A program made the translations under genes and the position numbers. From positions 1-9,884 of the forward strand of contig JBGSKY010000091.1 of assembly GCA_041740995.1 (NCBI GenBank): DNA of 9,884 nt, read 5' to 3'. The notes beneath the pieces were generated by a model, which worked only from the letters and a program-made list of their open reading frames with translations, did not search any database and was not told the DNA's origin. Positions 1 to 5,990 of the stretch are shown here, one piece after another; the first letter of the stretch is position 1; each line of letters opens with the position of its first letter. The DNA is from JBGSKY01 sp041740995. GTDB taxonomy: Bacteria; Planctomycetota; Planctomycetia; Pirellulales; Pirellulaceae.

Positions 1-874
1 GACCCGTGCCGGACTGAACCGATTCGACGCGCCGCCTTTGAAAATCCGTCGTTTTGTTATGCGGGATCGTGCGCAACCAACCGCGAAAGCGTTGCGTCGG
101 GTCATATTCAAATTCCGGGAGTTTGCTGACCAGTACGGCCATCACTTCCTGGACCAAATCTGCTGCATCCGTTGGAGTCAAACCGCGACTTTTCGCCCAG
201 TAGAATATCAACGGGCTGTAAAGGAGCACGAAACGCTCCCAGGCGTCTTCGGCTGAGGGATCACGCAATCGTCGCAACAGGTTGATCGATGTTGTTGATC
301 CGGCTGATGATTGCGAAGAGGCTTGCTTCGGAGCGGGAGCTGCCGAGCTATGAGGGATTGCTTTTCCATCACCAGATGCTTTGGGTGTCGGCTTCACCAT
401 CGTTTTCAGCTGAGGATAAGTTCGCACATACTCGTTGACTCGTACGAAATCTCCACGAGTTTGACGCGCAACGAGGTCGATTTTGACGAGTGCCACGAGA
501 ATCTTCAGGCGATCGGAATCGCTGCGGTTAGGCAAGTACTTTTGCAAATCCGCGATGTTGGGAGGTGTCGACTGTTTCCACGCGGCTTTCAAAGCGTCGC
601 TGGCATCCCGCAAGTGATCGCTAAAGCTTTTGACAATATCCAAGTCCTGAGACACGGGCGTCTGCCTCGCATTGTCCTTTTCAACGCTGGGCATCTGCCG
701 AAGTTGGGCACGATCCAGCCGGTCCGTATTCAGCAGTTCACTGCACTGCAAACAAGATTCCAGGTGCTTTTTCACCGCGATCGAAAGATCTTCGGTCAAT
801 TTGCCAGCGGCAAAAGCCAACAAGGATTCGCGATCGGGATGGCGAGATTCTTGTTGAGAAGGATTGGGCATCAT
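1..874 (-). CDS. Partial ECF-type sigma factor with zinc-finger-like and kinase-type N-terminal extension
   Basis: An open frame of 291 codons runs from ATG at 874 (second ATG at 871) off the left edge, so the C-terminus is missing. AGGAG lies just upstream of the start. Residues 37-44 carry H37-x3-C41-x2-C44, as in anti-sigma zinc fingers (zf-HC2/ZAS). Residues 120-157 (LKILVALVKIDL..., then EYVRTYPQL) resemble the helical module before planctomycete Ser/Thr kinase domains. A Pro/Ala/Ser-rich linker covers about 158-197. From about 198 the protein is typical planctomycete ECF sigma region 2: LLRRLRDPSAEDAWERF, DAADLVQEV at 236-244, FRGWLRT at 263-269. Region 4 would lie outside the window. 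Inference: a sigma factor with a built-in regulatory N-terminus. The sigma call is secure; the role of the N-terminus is not. The start is only 22 bases from an IS end, so its original upstream region may have been replaced. Confidence 0.85.
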   Translation of the reverse strand, partial: MMPNPSQQESRHPDRESLLAFAAGKLTEDLSIAVKKHLESCLQCSELLNTDRLDRAQLRQMPSVEKDNARQTPVSQDLDIVKSFSDHLRDASDALKAAWKQSTPPNIADLQKYLPNRSDSDRLKILVALVKIDLVARQTRGDFVRVNEYVRTYPQLKTMVKPTPKASGDGKAIPHSSAAPAPKQASSQSSAGSTTSINLLRRLRDPSAEDAWERFVLLYSPLIFYWAKSRGLTPTDAADLVQEVMAVLVSKLPEFEYDPTQRFRGWLRTIPHNKTTDFQRRRVESVQSGTG

Positions 875-896
875 TGACTCTCCTGCGTACTGACAA

Positions 897-914
897 AGGG
901 CAATTGCACAACGA
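897..914 (+). repeat. Left terminal inverted repeat of the ISAs1-family element
   Basis: AGGGCAATTGCACAACGA pairs with the repeat at 2139-2156 with two mismatches. It lies just beyond the expected transposase stop codon at 919-921. Confidence 0.8.
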
Positions 915-918
915 ACCG

Positions 919-2047
919 TTAGAATTTAGCCAATAAACGATCAAACGCACTTCGTCCCAACCACATCGCTTGCGTTTGCCTCTGATATTATCTTTTATGG
1001 AAGTGTCCTGCTGTAAAATATTCAAAGCCCAGCGGCGAAATACGGAACTAATTTCTGGCCCAGTCCCTTTGCGGATTCGACTCGCGTCCTCTGTAAATGT
1101 TACATCAAGTATATGATGTTGGCTGTTCTCGATGCCCCAATGTTCGCGAAGTCGTTTGGATAGGTCACCAAGGTGGGGCGCAAGGCTACTGATAAACAAA
1201 GATGTTTCTTCCTGCACTACGTCGCCTAATTCGCGACGACGGTAGATTCGCCCGATCGTCTTGACGCCCGGCCATTGTTTTGCAATCGGATGATCCTTGG
1301 GGCAAGCCATCACCACTGTCTCACGCATTTCGTTACGACCACGATTAATTTCGCTGACGCGATTGCGACGCGCCTTTGACGACAGCTTTTCATCATCGAG
1401 CAGAGAGAGCAACAAAGCCTCAACTCGATTCTCCAGCGTTGGTTGATTGCCTTTGACAGACAACAAGTAGTCTGCTTCTTTTTCTAGGATAATCTCGCAG
1501 GTTTTTACTTGGCAATGCATGGCATCTCCAGTGACCACCGCGCCTTTAAGATCAAGCGTCTCGATAAGTTTTTGTACCGCTGGAATTTCGTTCGACTTGC
1601 TTTCAACATTTTGGATGCCCAGGCACAGCCTCATGCCGCAAGCCCACGCGGTAACACTATGCAGCGGGCTTTGGCCAGCGGCTTTGTCGAACGAGCCGCG
1701 CAGAGTTTTACCGTCAACGGCTACGGTTTGGCCCGCTAGGCACCGGGCTAGCTCGGCAGCCCAGCTTTGCAGCGCTGCGTTAAACTCTAGCGAGTCAAGC
1801 CTAGCGAAAATGCGTCCGAGCGTATCATGAGATGGCACCCCGTTCTGGAGTTTAATAGATCTGCGAAGCCATTTAAACAGGCCTTTCCGAAGCGTTCAAC
1901 ATCGGCCCAAGAGTTCGCATCACAAATCGCAGCACACAGCGTTAGAAAGACCATTTCGATCAAACTATGATTAGTATGGCGGTCTACGCGTGGGTCTGAA
2001 ACTTCTGCAAAGTGTTTGTAAACTTTACTAACCAGAGTGATTGCCAT
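919..2047 (-). pseudogene. ISAs1-family transposase (DDE type), two frameshifts
   Basis: The start is ATG at 2047 (MAITLVSKVYKHFAEV), preceded by AAGGATCAAGG. The N-terminal frame matches the DDE_Tnp_1-associated N-terminal domain (DPRVDRHTNHSLIEM, then DANSWADVERFGK). Near 1879-1886 the frame must shift by one base to continue as KLQNGVPSHDTLGRIFARL. The middle frame holds the catalytic region: VDGKTLRG (first Asp), VVTGDAMHCQ (second Asp), and HWGIENSQHHILDVTF (the Glu region). Near 944-950 a second one-base shift gives the natural ending FDRLLAKF and a stop at 919-921, inside the left terminal repeat. Without that shift the frame runs on to 738, out of the IS and antisense to the sigma gene. 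With both shifts repaired the product is about 376 aa, normal for the family. As it stands it should be inactive. Confidence 0.85.
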
Positions 2048-2138
2048 CCTTGATCCTTTGCGTGGATTATTGAAAATTCGCAAAACTCAAAATCGAAGTC
2101 TTGCCTTTTCACTCCACTAGCAAATACTTGATCACATC

Positions 2139-2156
2139 TCCTTGTGCGATTGCCCT
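2139..2156 (-). repeat. Right terminal inverted repeat of the ISAs1-family element
   Basis: On the minus strand it reads AGGGCAATCGCACAAGGA, matching the left repeat at 16 of 18 positions. It lies about 90 bases upstream of the transposase start, and the cupredoxin reading frame runs into it. Confidence 0.8.
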
Positions 2157-2589
2157 GATTCGTGTTATGACCTGTTTCATCATCGTTTTCTAACACGAGC
2201 TCTTGGCCAACTCTTTCCACGATAATACGAGGCTCCAAGCGACAGCCAACGTTGGTTATCCCGACCTCCCCACCTGGAGCAGCTTCTGGGTTTACACTGG
2301 AAAGTTTCGCGTTCTTACGTTCGTCCCAAAGAAGTACGACATTTTGTAGTTCTCGAGCATCGCTAACGATCAATCGTTCGTCCGCAATCTCGCACTCAGC
2401 ACAGAATGGGTCCCGTGAACCGGCAATAGAGTCTGGAGCTGGCACATTGCCTTCAAACATAAATCTGACTCGTAAAGTGGCCGTGTTTTGCTCTGCGTCG
2501 GTATGGCTTTTCTTAGCATGCGCGATAGTCGAACAGATGAACATCGACGCCGTTGCCACAAGTTGGTAAACGCCTCGCAGCTTTAGCAT
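2157..2589 (-). pseudogene. Secreted cupredoxin-like protein, cut by the IS
   Basis: ATG at 2589 is preceded by a purine-rich AGAGGCGGAGGCGG, a plausible ribosome binding site. Residues 1-25 form a signal peptide ending CSTIAHA. The mature part follows the pattern of planctomycete cupredoxin-like ('methylamine utilisation protein') secreted proteins: an FEGNVPAP strand, DPFCAECEIADERLIV, LQNVVLLWDE, then a strand pair before the GHNTN motif at 140-144. After N144 the frame enters the IS right terminal repeat and continues as unrelated residues to a stop at 1984. The C-terminal part is absent from the other side of the IS, so the gene is a fragment rather than merely interrupted. Copper binding is a family expectation, not shown here. 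Confidence 0.72.
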
Positions 2590-2649
2590 AATTAGACCGC
2601 CTCCGCCTCTTGAGTACTGACTTTTCGAAGGAACGAATTTCTATTGCAC

Positions 2650-2719
2650 AGGAATGTTCGCCTGGGAGCGGACTCGGTCTCCAAAGCCGATGGACAGTGT
2701 TCGAATCACTGCGTTCCTG
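2650..2719 (+). tRNA. tRNA-Trp (anticodon CCA), divergent
   Basis: The acceptor strand AGGAATG (2650-2656) pairs with CGTTCCT (2712-2718), with one G-U pair, followed by G at 2719, the usual bacterial Trp discriminator. The anticodon arm is TCGGT-CTCCAAA-GCCGA with CCA at the centre. The T arm is perfect: CAGTG-TTCGAAT-CACTG. The D arm is unusual: only CGC/GCG pairs around a short CTGGGA loop, with TT at positions 8-9. The gene is only 70 nt long and no CCA is encoded. It lies between two minus-strand genes. It could be a functional accessory tRNA or a decaying copy. Confidence 0.75.
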
Positions 2720-2787
2720 CTTCTCCACAATCGTTATGTTCGCATGCGCTGAGCAATGTCGAAGGTCCTGAGTAATATGCAGGCCAA

Positions 2788-4047
2788 TCACACTGTTGCT
2801 CTATTGGAACGTTCTTGCAAGAACGAACGCACTGCGGGATCGACGGCTAATCCAATCGCGCGATGATAGTTTTCAATAGCCTCCGCGAATCGCCCCAGCC
2901 TCGTCAGTAGTTCGGCTCTCGTAGCCCAATACGGTAAATGAGATCTGACTCTCTCCGAATCTAAGCGATCGAGTTGCGAAAGAGCCGCCTGCGGGCCATC
3001 CGTCTCGGCCAAAGCCGCTGCATGGCCAATCATCGCACCAAAGGTCCGGCTATATGAGAGCAACCCTTCATACAACTGCAAAATCTCATCCCAGTTGTTG
3101 TGACCTGACAGTCGCCGAAAGGTGTGAGCGGATTGAATGGCCGCTTCAAGCTGGAACGGACCAACTTGGCTCACCTGTGACGCCTGCCGAAGTAACGTTT
3201 CAGCTTCTTCGATCTTACTCAGATTCCATTTCTCAAGCGATTGCTCGTCAAATGGAATATACTTTCCGCAATCGCCTCGACGTGCTGAAGCTCGAGCATC
3301 GCAAAACAACATGAGCGACAACAATCCAAGCGTTTCAGGATGGTTTGGTAGGAAGGTACTTGTCGTCCTTGCCAGCCAGATTGCTTCGGCAGTTAGATCG
3401 GTGTTCGTATCGGATGTACAACGTGCGTCATCCCAGCCCAATCCAAACGCCGCATAGATCGTTTCCAGCACTGAGGCGAGCCGAATCACAAGCTCTTCTT
3501 TGTCGGGTATCTGAAAGGGAATCCGAGCATCGCGGATTTTTCGTTTAGCGCGGCTTAGTCGCTGCCCCATCGTTGTCGGTGCAACAAGCATCGACGAAGC
3601 AATATGGGCCGCATCTAAGCCAAGTAAAGTTTGCAGCATCAGAGGCGTTCGCGTCGCCTCATCGATCGCAGGGTGAGCACAAACGAACATCAACTTTAAT
3701 CGTTCATCATGGATTTCTATCATCGAATCTGAATCAATTTCGGGTTGCGACTTGATGCGTCGAGATTCATCTGCTGCGATTGCATTTCCGACGTGTTCCA
3801 ACGCACGTTGCTGGATGGTTGATCGACGAAACCCATCGAGTCGCTTTCGACGCGCAATCGTCAGCAACCACGCTTCAGGATTGTCAGGGACGCCAGCGTC
3901 TGGCCAACGAGACAACGCTTCGGAGAATGCATCGGACAGAGCATCTTCTGCTGCAGCCAAGTCATTCGTTTTCGCCGCCAGAATAGCCAGTAGTCGTCCA
4001 TAGCACTCTCGACCAATTCGCTCGATGGTTTCGTGAGTATGCGACAT
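2788..4047 (-). CDS. ECF42-type RNA polymerase sigma factor (YCII-linked, C-terminal helical extension)
   Basis: This is a 419-aa protein. Residues about 10-80 are sigma-70 region 2 (AAEDALSDAFSEALSRWP, then PEAWLLTIARRKRLDGFRR). Residues about 125-175 are region 4 (TPLMLQTLLGLDAAHIASSM, then MGQRLSRAKRKIRDA). The remaining ~240 residues are the DUF6596/TPR-like extension typical of ECF42 (COG4941): TAEAIWLARTTSTFLPNHPE, LGLLSLMLFCDARASAR, and a C-terminal repeat ALLTRLGRFAEAIENYHRAI-like stretch. There is no anti-sigma gene; in this group the extension is thought to control activity. ATG at 4047 follows the YCII stop codon by one base, so the two genes are co-transcribed and probably translationally coupled. 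The usual DGPF signature motif in the extension is not obvious. Confidence in the family is high. Confidence 0.92.
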   Translation of the reverse strand: MSHTHETIERIGRECYGRLLAILAAKTNDLAAAEDALSDAFSEALSRWPDAGVPDNPEAWLLTIARRKRLDGFRRSTIQQRALEHVGNAIAADESRRIKSQPEIDSDSMIEIHDERLKLMFVCAHPAIDEATRTPLMLQTLLGLDAAHIASSMLVAPTTMGQRLSRAKRKIRDARIPFQIPDKEELVIRLASVLETIYAAFGLGWDDARCTSDTNTDLTAEAIWLARTTSTFLPNHPETLGLLSLMLFCDARASARRGDCGKYIPFDEQSLEKWNLSKIEEAETLLRQASQVSQVGPFQLEAAIQSAHTFRRLSGHNNWDEILQLYEGLLSYSRTFGAMIGHAAALAETDGPQAALSQLDRLDSERVRSHLPYWATRAELLTRLGRFAEAIENYHRAIGLAVDPAVRSFLQERSNRATV

Positions 4048-4048
4048 A

Positions 4049-4417
4049 CTAAGTCGTTTCTAATTTTCCCATTTCCAACACCGGTCGCACTTCGACACCA
4101 CCGGTCGACGCCGACGGACATTTTGCGGCCCATTGTAGCGCGACGTCGAGATCGGGAACCTCGATCAAGAACATCCCACCCAGTTGCTCTTTCGCTTCGA
4201 TAAATGGGCCGTCTTGAATGTGCCTTTTTCCGCCAGGAATACGGAGACTCGTAGCAGTTTCGGGAGGCATCAGTGCCGTGCCTCCGGCTGCAACTCCAGC
4301 CTCGCTGAGAGCCTTTGAATAGGCGGAATAGGCCGCCCAATATTTACCCTGTGCAACCGCATCCGTTCGATTGGAAAAGTCCTCGCTGGATTCATAAACC
4401 ATAATTGCAAATTTCAT
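4049..4417 (-). CDS. YCII-related (DGPF) domain protein
   Basis: This is a 122-aa protein if started at ATG 4417 (MKFAIMVYESSEDF), which matches the family N-terminus; an upstream in-frame ATG at 4450 would add 11 atypical residues. It has the YCII/DGPF fold signature: MKFAIMVYE at the start, DGPFIEAKEQLGGMFLIEV at about 69-87 (DGPF itself at 69-72), then DLDVALQWAAKCPS and a final VEVRPV strand. Proteins of this family accompany ECF42 sigma factors and are the main known regulon members; their biochemical activity is not established. It is first in the operon with the sigma gene, one base apart. A TGTCGA-N17-CGTC box lies about 60 bases upstream of the start. Confidence 0.92.
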   Translation of the reverse strand: MKFAIMVYESSEDFSNRTDAVAQGKYWAAYSAYSKALSEAGVAAGGTALMPPETATSLRIPGGKRHIQDGPFIEAKEQLGGMFLIEVPDLDVALQWAAKCPSASTGGVEVRPVLEMGKLETT

Positions 4418-4476
4418 CTGAATCACTCTCAATTTGAGGTTAAACGACACCTGAAAAATCGCATCGTCAACTCAAT

Positions 4477-4503
4477 GACGAACGCAGAAAATGTATTTCG
4501 ACA
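4477..4503 (-). promoter_or_regulatory. ECF42-type promoter for the YCII-sigma operon
   Basis: On the minus strand TGTCGA (4503-4498) is followed after exactly 17 bases by CGTC (4480-4477). This matches the -35 TGTCGA and -10 CGA/TC pattern described for ECF42 targets. It ends 60 bases before the YCII start codon. An identical box with identical spacing faces the divergent membrane gene. Confidence 0.7.
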
Positions 4504-4566
4504 ACCGCTACCTCATTTCCCGGAAATATTCCGCATCGAACTATTTCTGAAAAAATTCTTTCGTTG

Positions 4567-4593
4567 TGTCGAACGATGGAACTGCCGATCGTC
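4567..4593 (+). promoter_or_regulatory. ECF42-type promoter for the divergent membrane protein
   Basis: TGTCGA (4567-4572), a 17-base spacer, then CGTC (4590-4593), ending 70 bases before the start at 4663. It has the same sequence and spacing as the box on the other strand at 4477-4503, so the sigma factor encoded next door probably reads both. Confidence 0.68.
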
Positions 4594-4662
4594 ATGCAGT
4601 CGGTGGGAGCGCAAATACTATTCGCTCCGGTTCAACTCTCGATACCTTTTTAAAGGTAGGGA

Positions 4663-5142
4663 ATGGAAATCAATATGGCAATCTCAGCTCCGGCGTCATC
4701 CACATCAAATCGTACAGTTTCAAATCGCCCAGTATGGTTCTGGATTGCGGCCGGACTTGGACTTGCATGGAATGTTTTTGGTATCGTTCAATTCGCAGGA
4801 TCATTAACATCAACGCCTGATAGCTTGATGGAAGCAGGTATGACCGCCGAGCAAGCCGCCGTAATGAAAGGCTATCCCATGTGGATGACGATTGCTTTTG
4901 CGATCGGCACGCAAGGTGGAATCATTGGTTGCTGCTTGTTACTTTTGCGTTCTGAATTTGCCGTTACTGTCTTCTGGATATCGCTTGTTGCTTACGTGGT
5001 CCTCTATATTGGTGACTATACAGAAGGCGTCTTTGCGGCACTCGGACCACCTCAAGTAATCATCCTCACGATTGTTGTCGTCATCGCAGGCGCGCTGCTT
5101 GCGCTTTCTCGCTTCTTTGGTAAAGCTGAGTTAGCTCAATAA
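4663..5142 (+). CDS. Small four-helix integral membrane protein, ECF42-linked
   Basis: This is a 159-aa protein with four predicted membrane segments at about 24-47, 74-98, 103-122 and 131-149, separated by short polar loops. The loop after the first helix (STPDSLMEAGMTAEQAAVMKGYP) is hydrophilic. AGGTAGGG lies close upstream of ATG 4663; a second ATG at 4675 (fifth codon) is an alternative. I recognise the general type, small membrane proteins often named 'sugar transporter' without evidence, but cannot assign a function. A TGTCGA-N17-CGTC box upstream links it to the adjacent sigma factor, so it is probably a target gene. The divergent layout with YCII supports one stress or redox module, but that role is inference. 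Confidence 0.85.
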   Translation: MEINMAISAPASSTSNRTVSNRPVWFWIAAGLGLAWNVFGIVQFAGSLTSTPDSLMEAGMTAEQAAVMKGYPMWMTIAFAIGTQGGIIGCCLLLLRSEFAVTVFWISLVAYVVLYIGDYTEGVFAALGPPQVIILTIVVVIAGALLALSRFFGKAELAQ

Positions 5143-5233
5143 GTGACAAGTATTTGGACGCAAGCAAGCGAACATCAATTAATTGCGTGAACCTTTGCAC
5201 CCTGGTCCACTTCTTAAAGCTTATGGCTTCTCT

Positions 5234-5307
5234 GCCGATGTGGCTCGACTGAGAAAGGCACCTGTTTTGTAAATAGGTCCATGCTGGTGCGAATCCAGTT
5301 ATCGGCT
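5234..5307 (+). tRNA. tRNA-Thr (anticodon TGT), divergent
   Basis: Acceptor GCCGATG (5234-5240) pairs with TATCGGC (5300-5306), with T at 5307 as discriminator. The anticodon arm is CCTGT-TTTGTAA-ATAGG, with TGT centred in the loop. The T arm is GCTGG-TGCGAAT-CCAGT with one G-U pair; its loop starts TGC rather than TTC. The D arm (GCTC and AGGC) has weak pairing. No CCA is encoded. It begins about 90 bases after the membrane gene and ends one base before the first hairpin RNA. It may be a working minor tRNA or a degenerate copy. Confidence 0.68.
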
Positions 5308-5308
5308 C

Positions 5309-5389
5309 TTGCAACTGAACTGCCTGTTTGGATTACATCAACCAACAACGAAAGTATCTGAACAAAACAATTCGCTCAGTTGCAATTTT
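5309..5389 (+). ncRNA. Short Y-RNA-like hairpin RNA without tRNA module
   Basis: TTGCAACTGA (5309-5318) pairs perfectly with TCAGTTGCAA (5376-5385), followed by TTTT. Just inside the stem, the 5' side reads ACTGCCTGTTTGGATTACATC and the 3' side ends TATCTGAACAAAACAATTCG. Both motifs recur in the two tRNA-like RNAs at 5716-5988, where the closing stems have different sequences, so the motif-plus-stem layout is conserved while the stem covaries. The interior here is about 57 nt and has no T or D arm. I infer a Y RNA carrying only the Ro60-binding part. It starts one base after tRNA-Thr, so the two may be co-transcribed. Confidence 0.5.
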
Positions 5390-5391
5390 CC

Positions 5392-5426
5392 GACTCGCCG
5401 CGATAGTCCAATCTTCGCGGCGAGTC
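5392..5426 (+). terminator. Strong GC hairpin, possible bidirectional terminator
   Basis: A 12-bp perfect inverted repeat, GACTCGCCGCGA (5392-5403) with TCGCGGCGAGTC (5415-5426), has an 11-base loop. It is flanked by AATTTTCC before and AAACTTTCATTCCTTT after. Its position after the hairpin RNA suggests it ends the tRNA-Thr/hairpin transcript, though the T-tract is weak. Confidence 0.5.
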
Positions 5427-5499
5427 AAACTTTCATTCCTTTCTGCTGAGGATTAAAATCACGCGCAATAAACCATTCGAAGATTCCTTTTTCCAGCCG

Positions 5500-5667
5500 A
5501 TGAGTAAGCGGCGTCGCGGTTATCCAGCCGAAACGAATGTTAAACGCGGTGTTCGGTTCGTTCATGGAGATAAATTGCTTGGGAAAAAATTAGGTCGCAA
5601 GCATTTGTGTCCATGTGAGAGCGGCAAACTATTCAAAAGATGCTGCCTCCATTCGGGCTGCTTTTGA
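5500..5667 (+). CDS. Mini SEC-C motif protein (55 aa)
   Basis: ATG at 5500 to TGA at 5665-5667. The protein starts MSKRRRGYPAETNVKRG, continues VRFVHGDKLLGKKLGR, and ends in the zinc-binding SEC-C motif: C37-P-C39, C48-C49 (CPCESGKLFKRCC), then LHSGCF. The motif is known from the SecA C-terminus, where it binds zinc and SecB or ribosomes; stand-alone mini proteins of this kind are common and often misnamed SecA. No in-frame ATG lies upstream and no clear Shine-Dalgarno is seen. It sits between the hairpin RNA and the tRNA-like RNAs. Function is unknown; the basic N-terminus would suit RNA or ribosome contact, which is inference. Confidence 0.8.
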   Translation: MSKRRRGYPAETNVKRGVRFVHGDKLLGKKLGRKHLCPCESGKLFKRCCLHSGCF

Positions 5668-5692
5668 CGGAGCCAATCGCGACGAATACTTT
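5664..5692 (+). promoter_or_regulatory. Possible sigma-70-type promoter for the tRNA-like RNAs
   Basis: TTGACG (5664-5669), a 17-base spacer, and TACTTT (5687-5692) would start transcription around 5699, just before the first tRNA-like RNA. The -35 overlaps the SEC-C stop codon. The match is reasonable but based on two hexamers only. Confidence 0.35.
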
Positions 5693-5715
5693 TAGGGAAA
5701 AGGATTGAGGAAGAA

Positions 5716-5850
5716 AGAGTGCGACTGCCGGAGTGGACTACAGGTAGATCGCGTCGAAAGACGACGCCGCAGGTTCAAATCCTGGCCGCAACCCAAACGG
5801 GATGTAGGTAGCTCAGTAAAACTGTCTGCACCATAACTTCGTCGCAAACT
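5716..5850 (+). ncRNA. YrlA-type Y RNA (tRNA mimic), copy 1
   Basis: The ends pair: TGCGAC (5720-5725) with GTCGCA (5841-5846). An asymmetric loop follows (TGCCGGAG against TAACTTC), then TGG/CCA (5734-5736 with 5831-5833) and ACAG/CTGT (5740-5743 with 5822-5825). Inside, in order, are an extra arm CGTC-GAAA-GACG-like hairpin near 5752-5766, a T arm CAGG-TTCAAAT-CCTG (5770-5784), and an acceptor-like stem GCAACCC/GGGATGT (5788-5794 with 5799-5805) closed by AAAC. Then comes TAGCTCAG, the start of a D arm (5809-5816), whose stem is degenerate. The T arm precedes the D arm, the reverse of a tRNA gene. Bacterial Y RNAs of the YrlA class have this layout and bind the Ro60 orthologue Rsr through the end stem. 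The extra arm and T arm look Leu-tRNA-derived. Confidence 0.62.
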
Positions 5851-5855
5851 ATACA

Positions 5856-5990
5856 CGAATCGACTGCCGGTCTGGATTACATCGCTGTCGCAGGTTCGAA
5901 TCCTGCCAACCAATGTCGCAAGATATCGGTTGTAGCTCAGTTGGATAGAGCACGAAATCTGGCCAACCTATTCGTCGATTCGCTTTTGTT
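5856..5990 (+). ncRNA. YrlA-type Y RNA (tRNA mimic), copy 2
   Basis: The ends pair perfectly over 9 bp: CGAATCGAC (5856-5864) with GTCGATTCG (5974-5982), followed by CTTTTGTTT. The next loop repeats copy 1 (TGCCGGTC against ACCTATTC), then TGG/CCA (5873-5875 with 5963-5965). The core is clearer than in copy 1. The T arm is GCAGG-TTCGAAT-CCTGC (5890-5906). The acceptor-like stem is CAACCAA (5907-5913) with TCGGTTG (5926-5932), 6 of 7 pairs across a 12-base loop. The D arm is canonical: TA, GCTC-AGTTGGATA-GAGC (5933-5951). CGA (5953-5955) can pair with TCG (5882-5884) where the anticodon stem would be. There is no anticodon loop. It starts nine bases after the closing stem of copy 1, so the two are probably one transcript. 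Confidence 0.68.

Larger units (their letters stand above)
897..2156 (-). mobile_element. ISAs1-family insertion sequence, degenerate
   Basis: The element is bounded by imperfect terminal inverted repeats. The left end at 897-914 reads AGGGCAATTGCACAACGA inward, and the right end at 2156-2139 reads AGGGCAATCGCACAAGGA, giving 16 of 18 matches. At about 1.26 kb with a single minus-strand transposase it has the normal ISAs1 size. The base outside the repeats differs (A at 896, C on the right), so the exact tip is uncertain by one base. The ten bases flanking each side do not match, so no target duplication is visible. The right end lies inside a cupredoxin-like gene. Confidence 0.85.

Noticed and set aside
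38..877. Plus-strand open frames at 38-256 and 311-877
   Set aside because: They are antisense to the continuous minus-strand sigma-factor frame, which has clear family motifs; the plus-strand translations resemble nothing.
738..918. C-terminal extension of the transposase beyond the left IS end
   Set aside because: The frame only extends because of a one-base shift near 944-950; the shifted frame ends naturally at 919-921 inside the terminal repeat.
2513..2791. Minus-strand 92-aa open frame between the sigma gene and the cupredoxin
   Set aside because: It is antisense to the tRNA-Trp and overlaps the cupredoxin signal peptide region; it has no recognisable features.
3861..4340. Minus-strand 159-aa open frame overlapping the YCII and sigma genes
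   Set aside because: It is a frame-shifted shadow of two well-supported genes and shows no family pattern.
5692..5913. Minus-strand 73-aa open frame across the tRNA-like RNAs
   Set aside because: Its GRIRTCDSD and GQDLNLRR stretches are the well-known false translation of tRNA T-arm sequence, so it is a shadow of the RNAs.
5926..5990. A functional permuted or intron-containing tRNA
   Set aside because: The 3' half does precede the 5' half and the acceptor strands pair, but no anticodon loop can be assembled and the extended end stem fits a Y RNA better. Bacteria also lack the splicing route used for permuted tRNAs.
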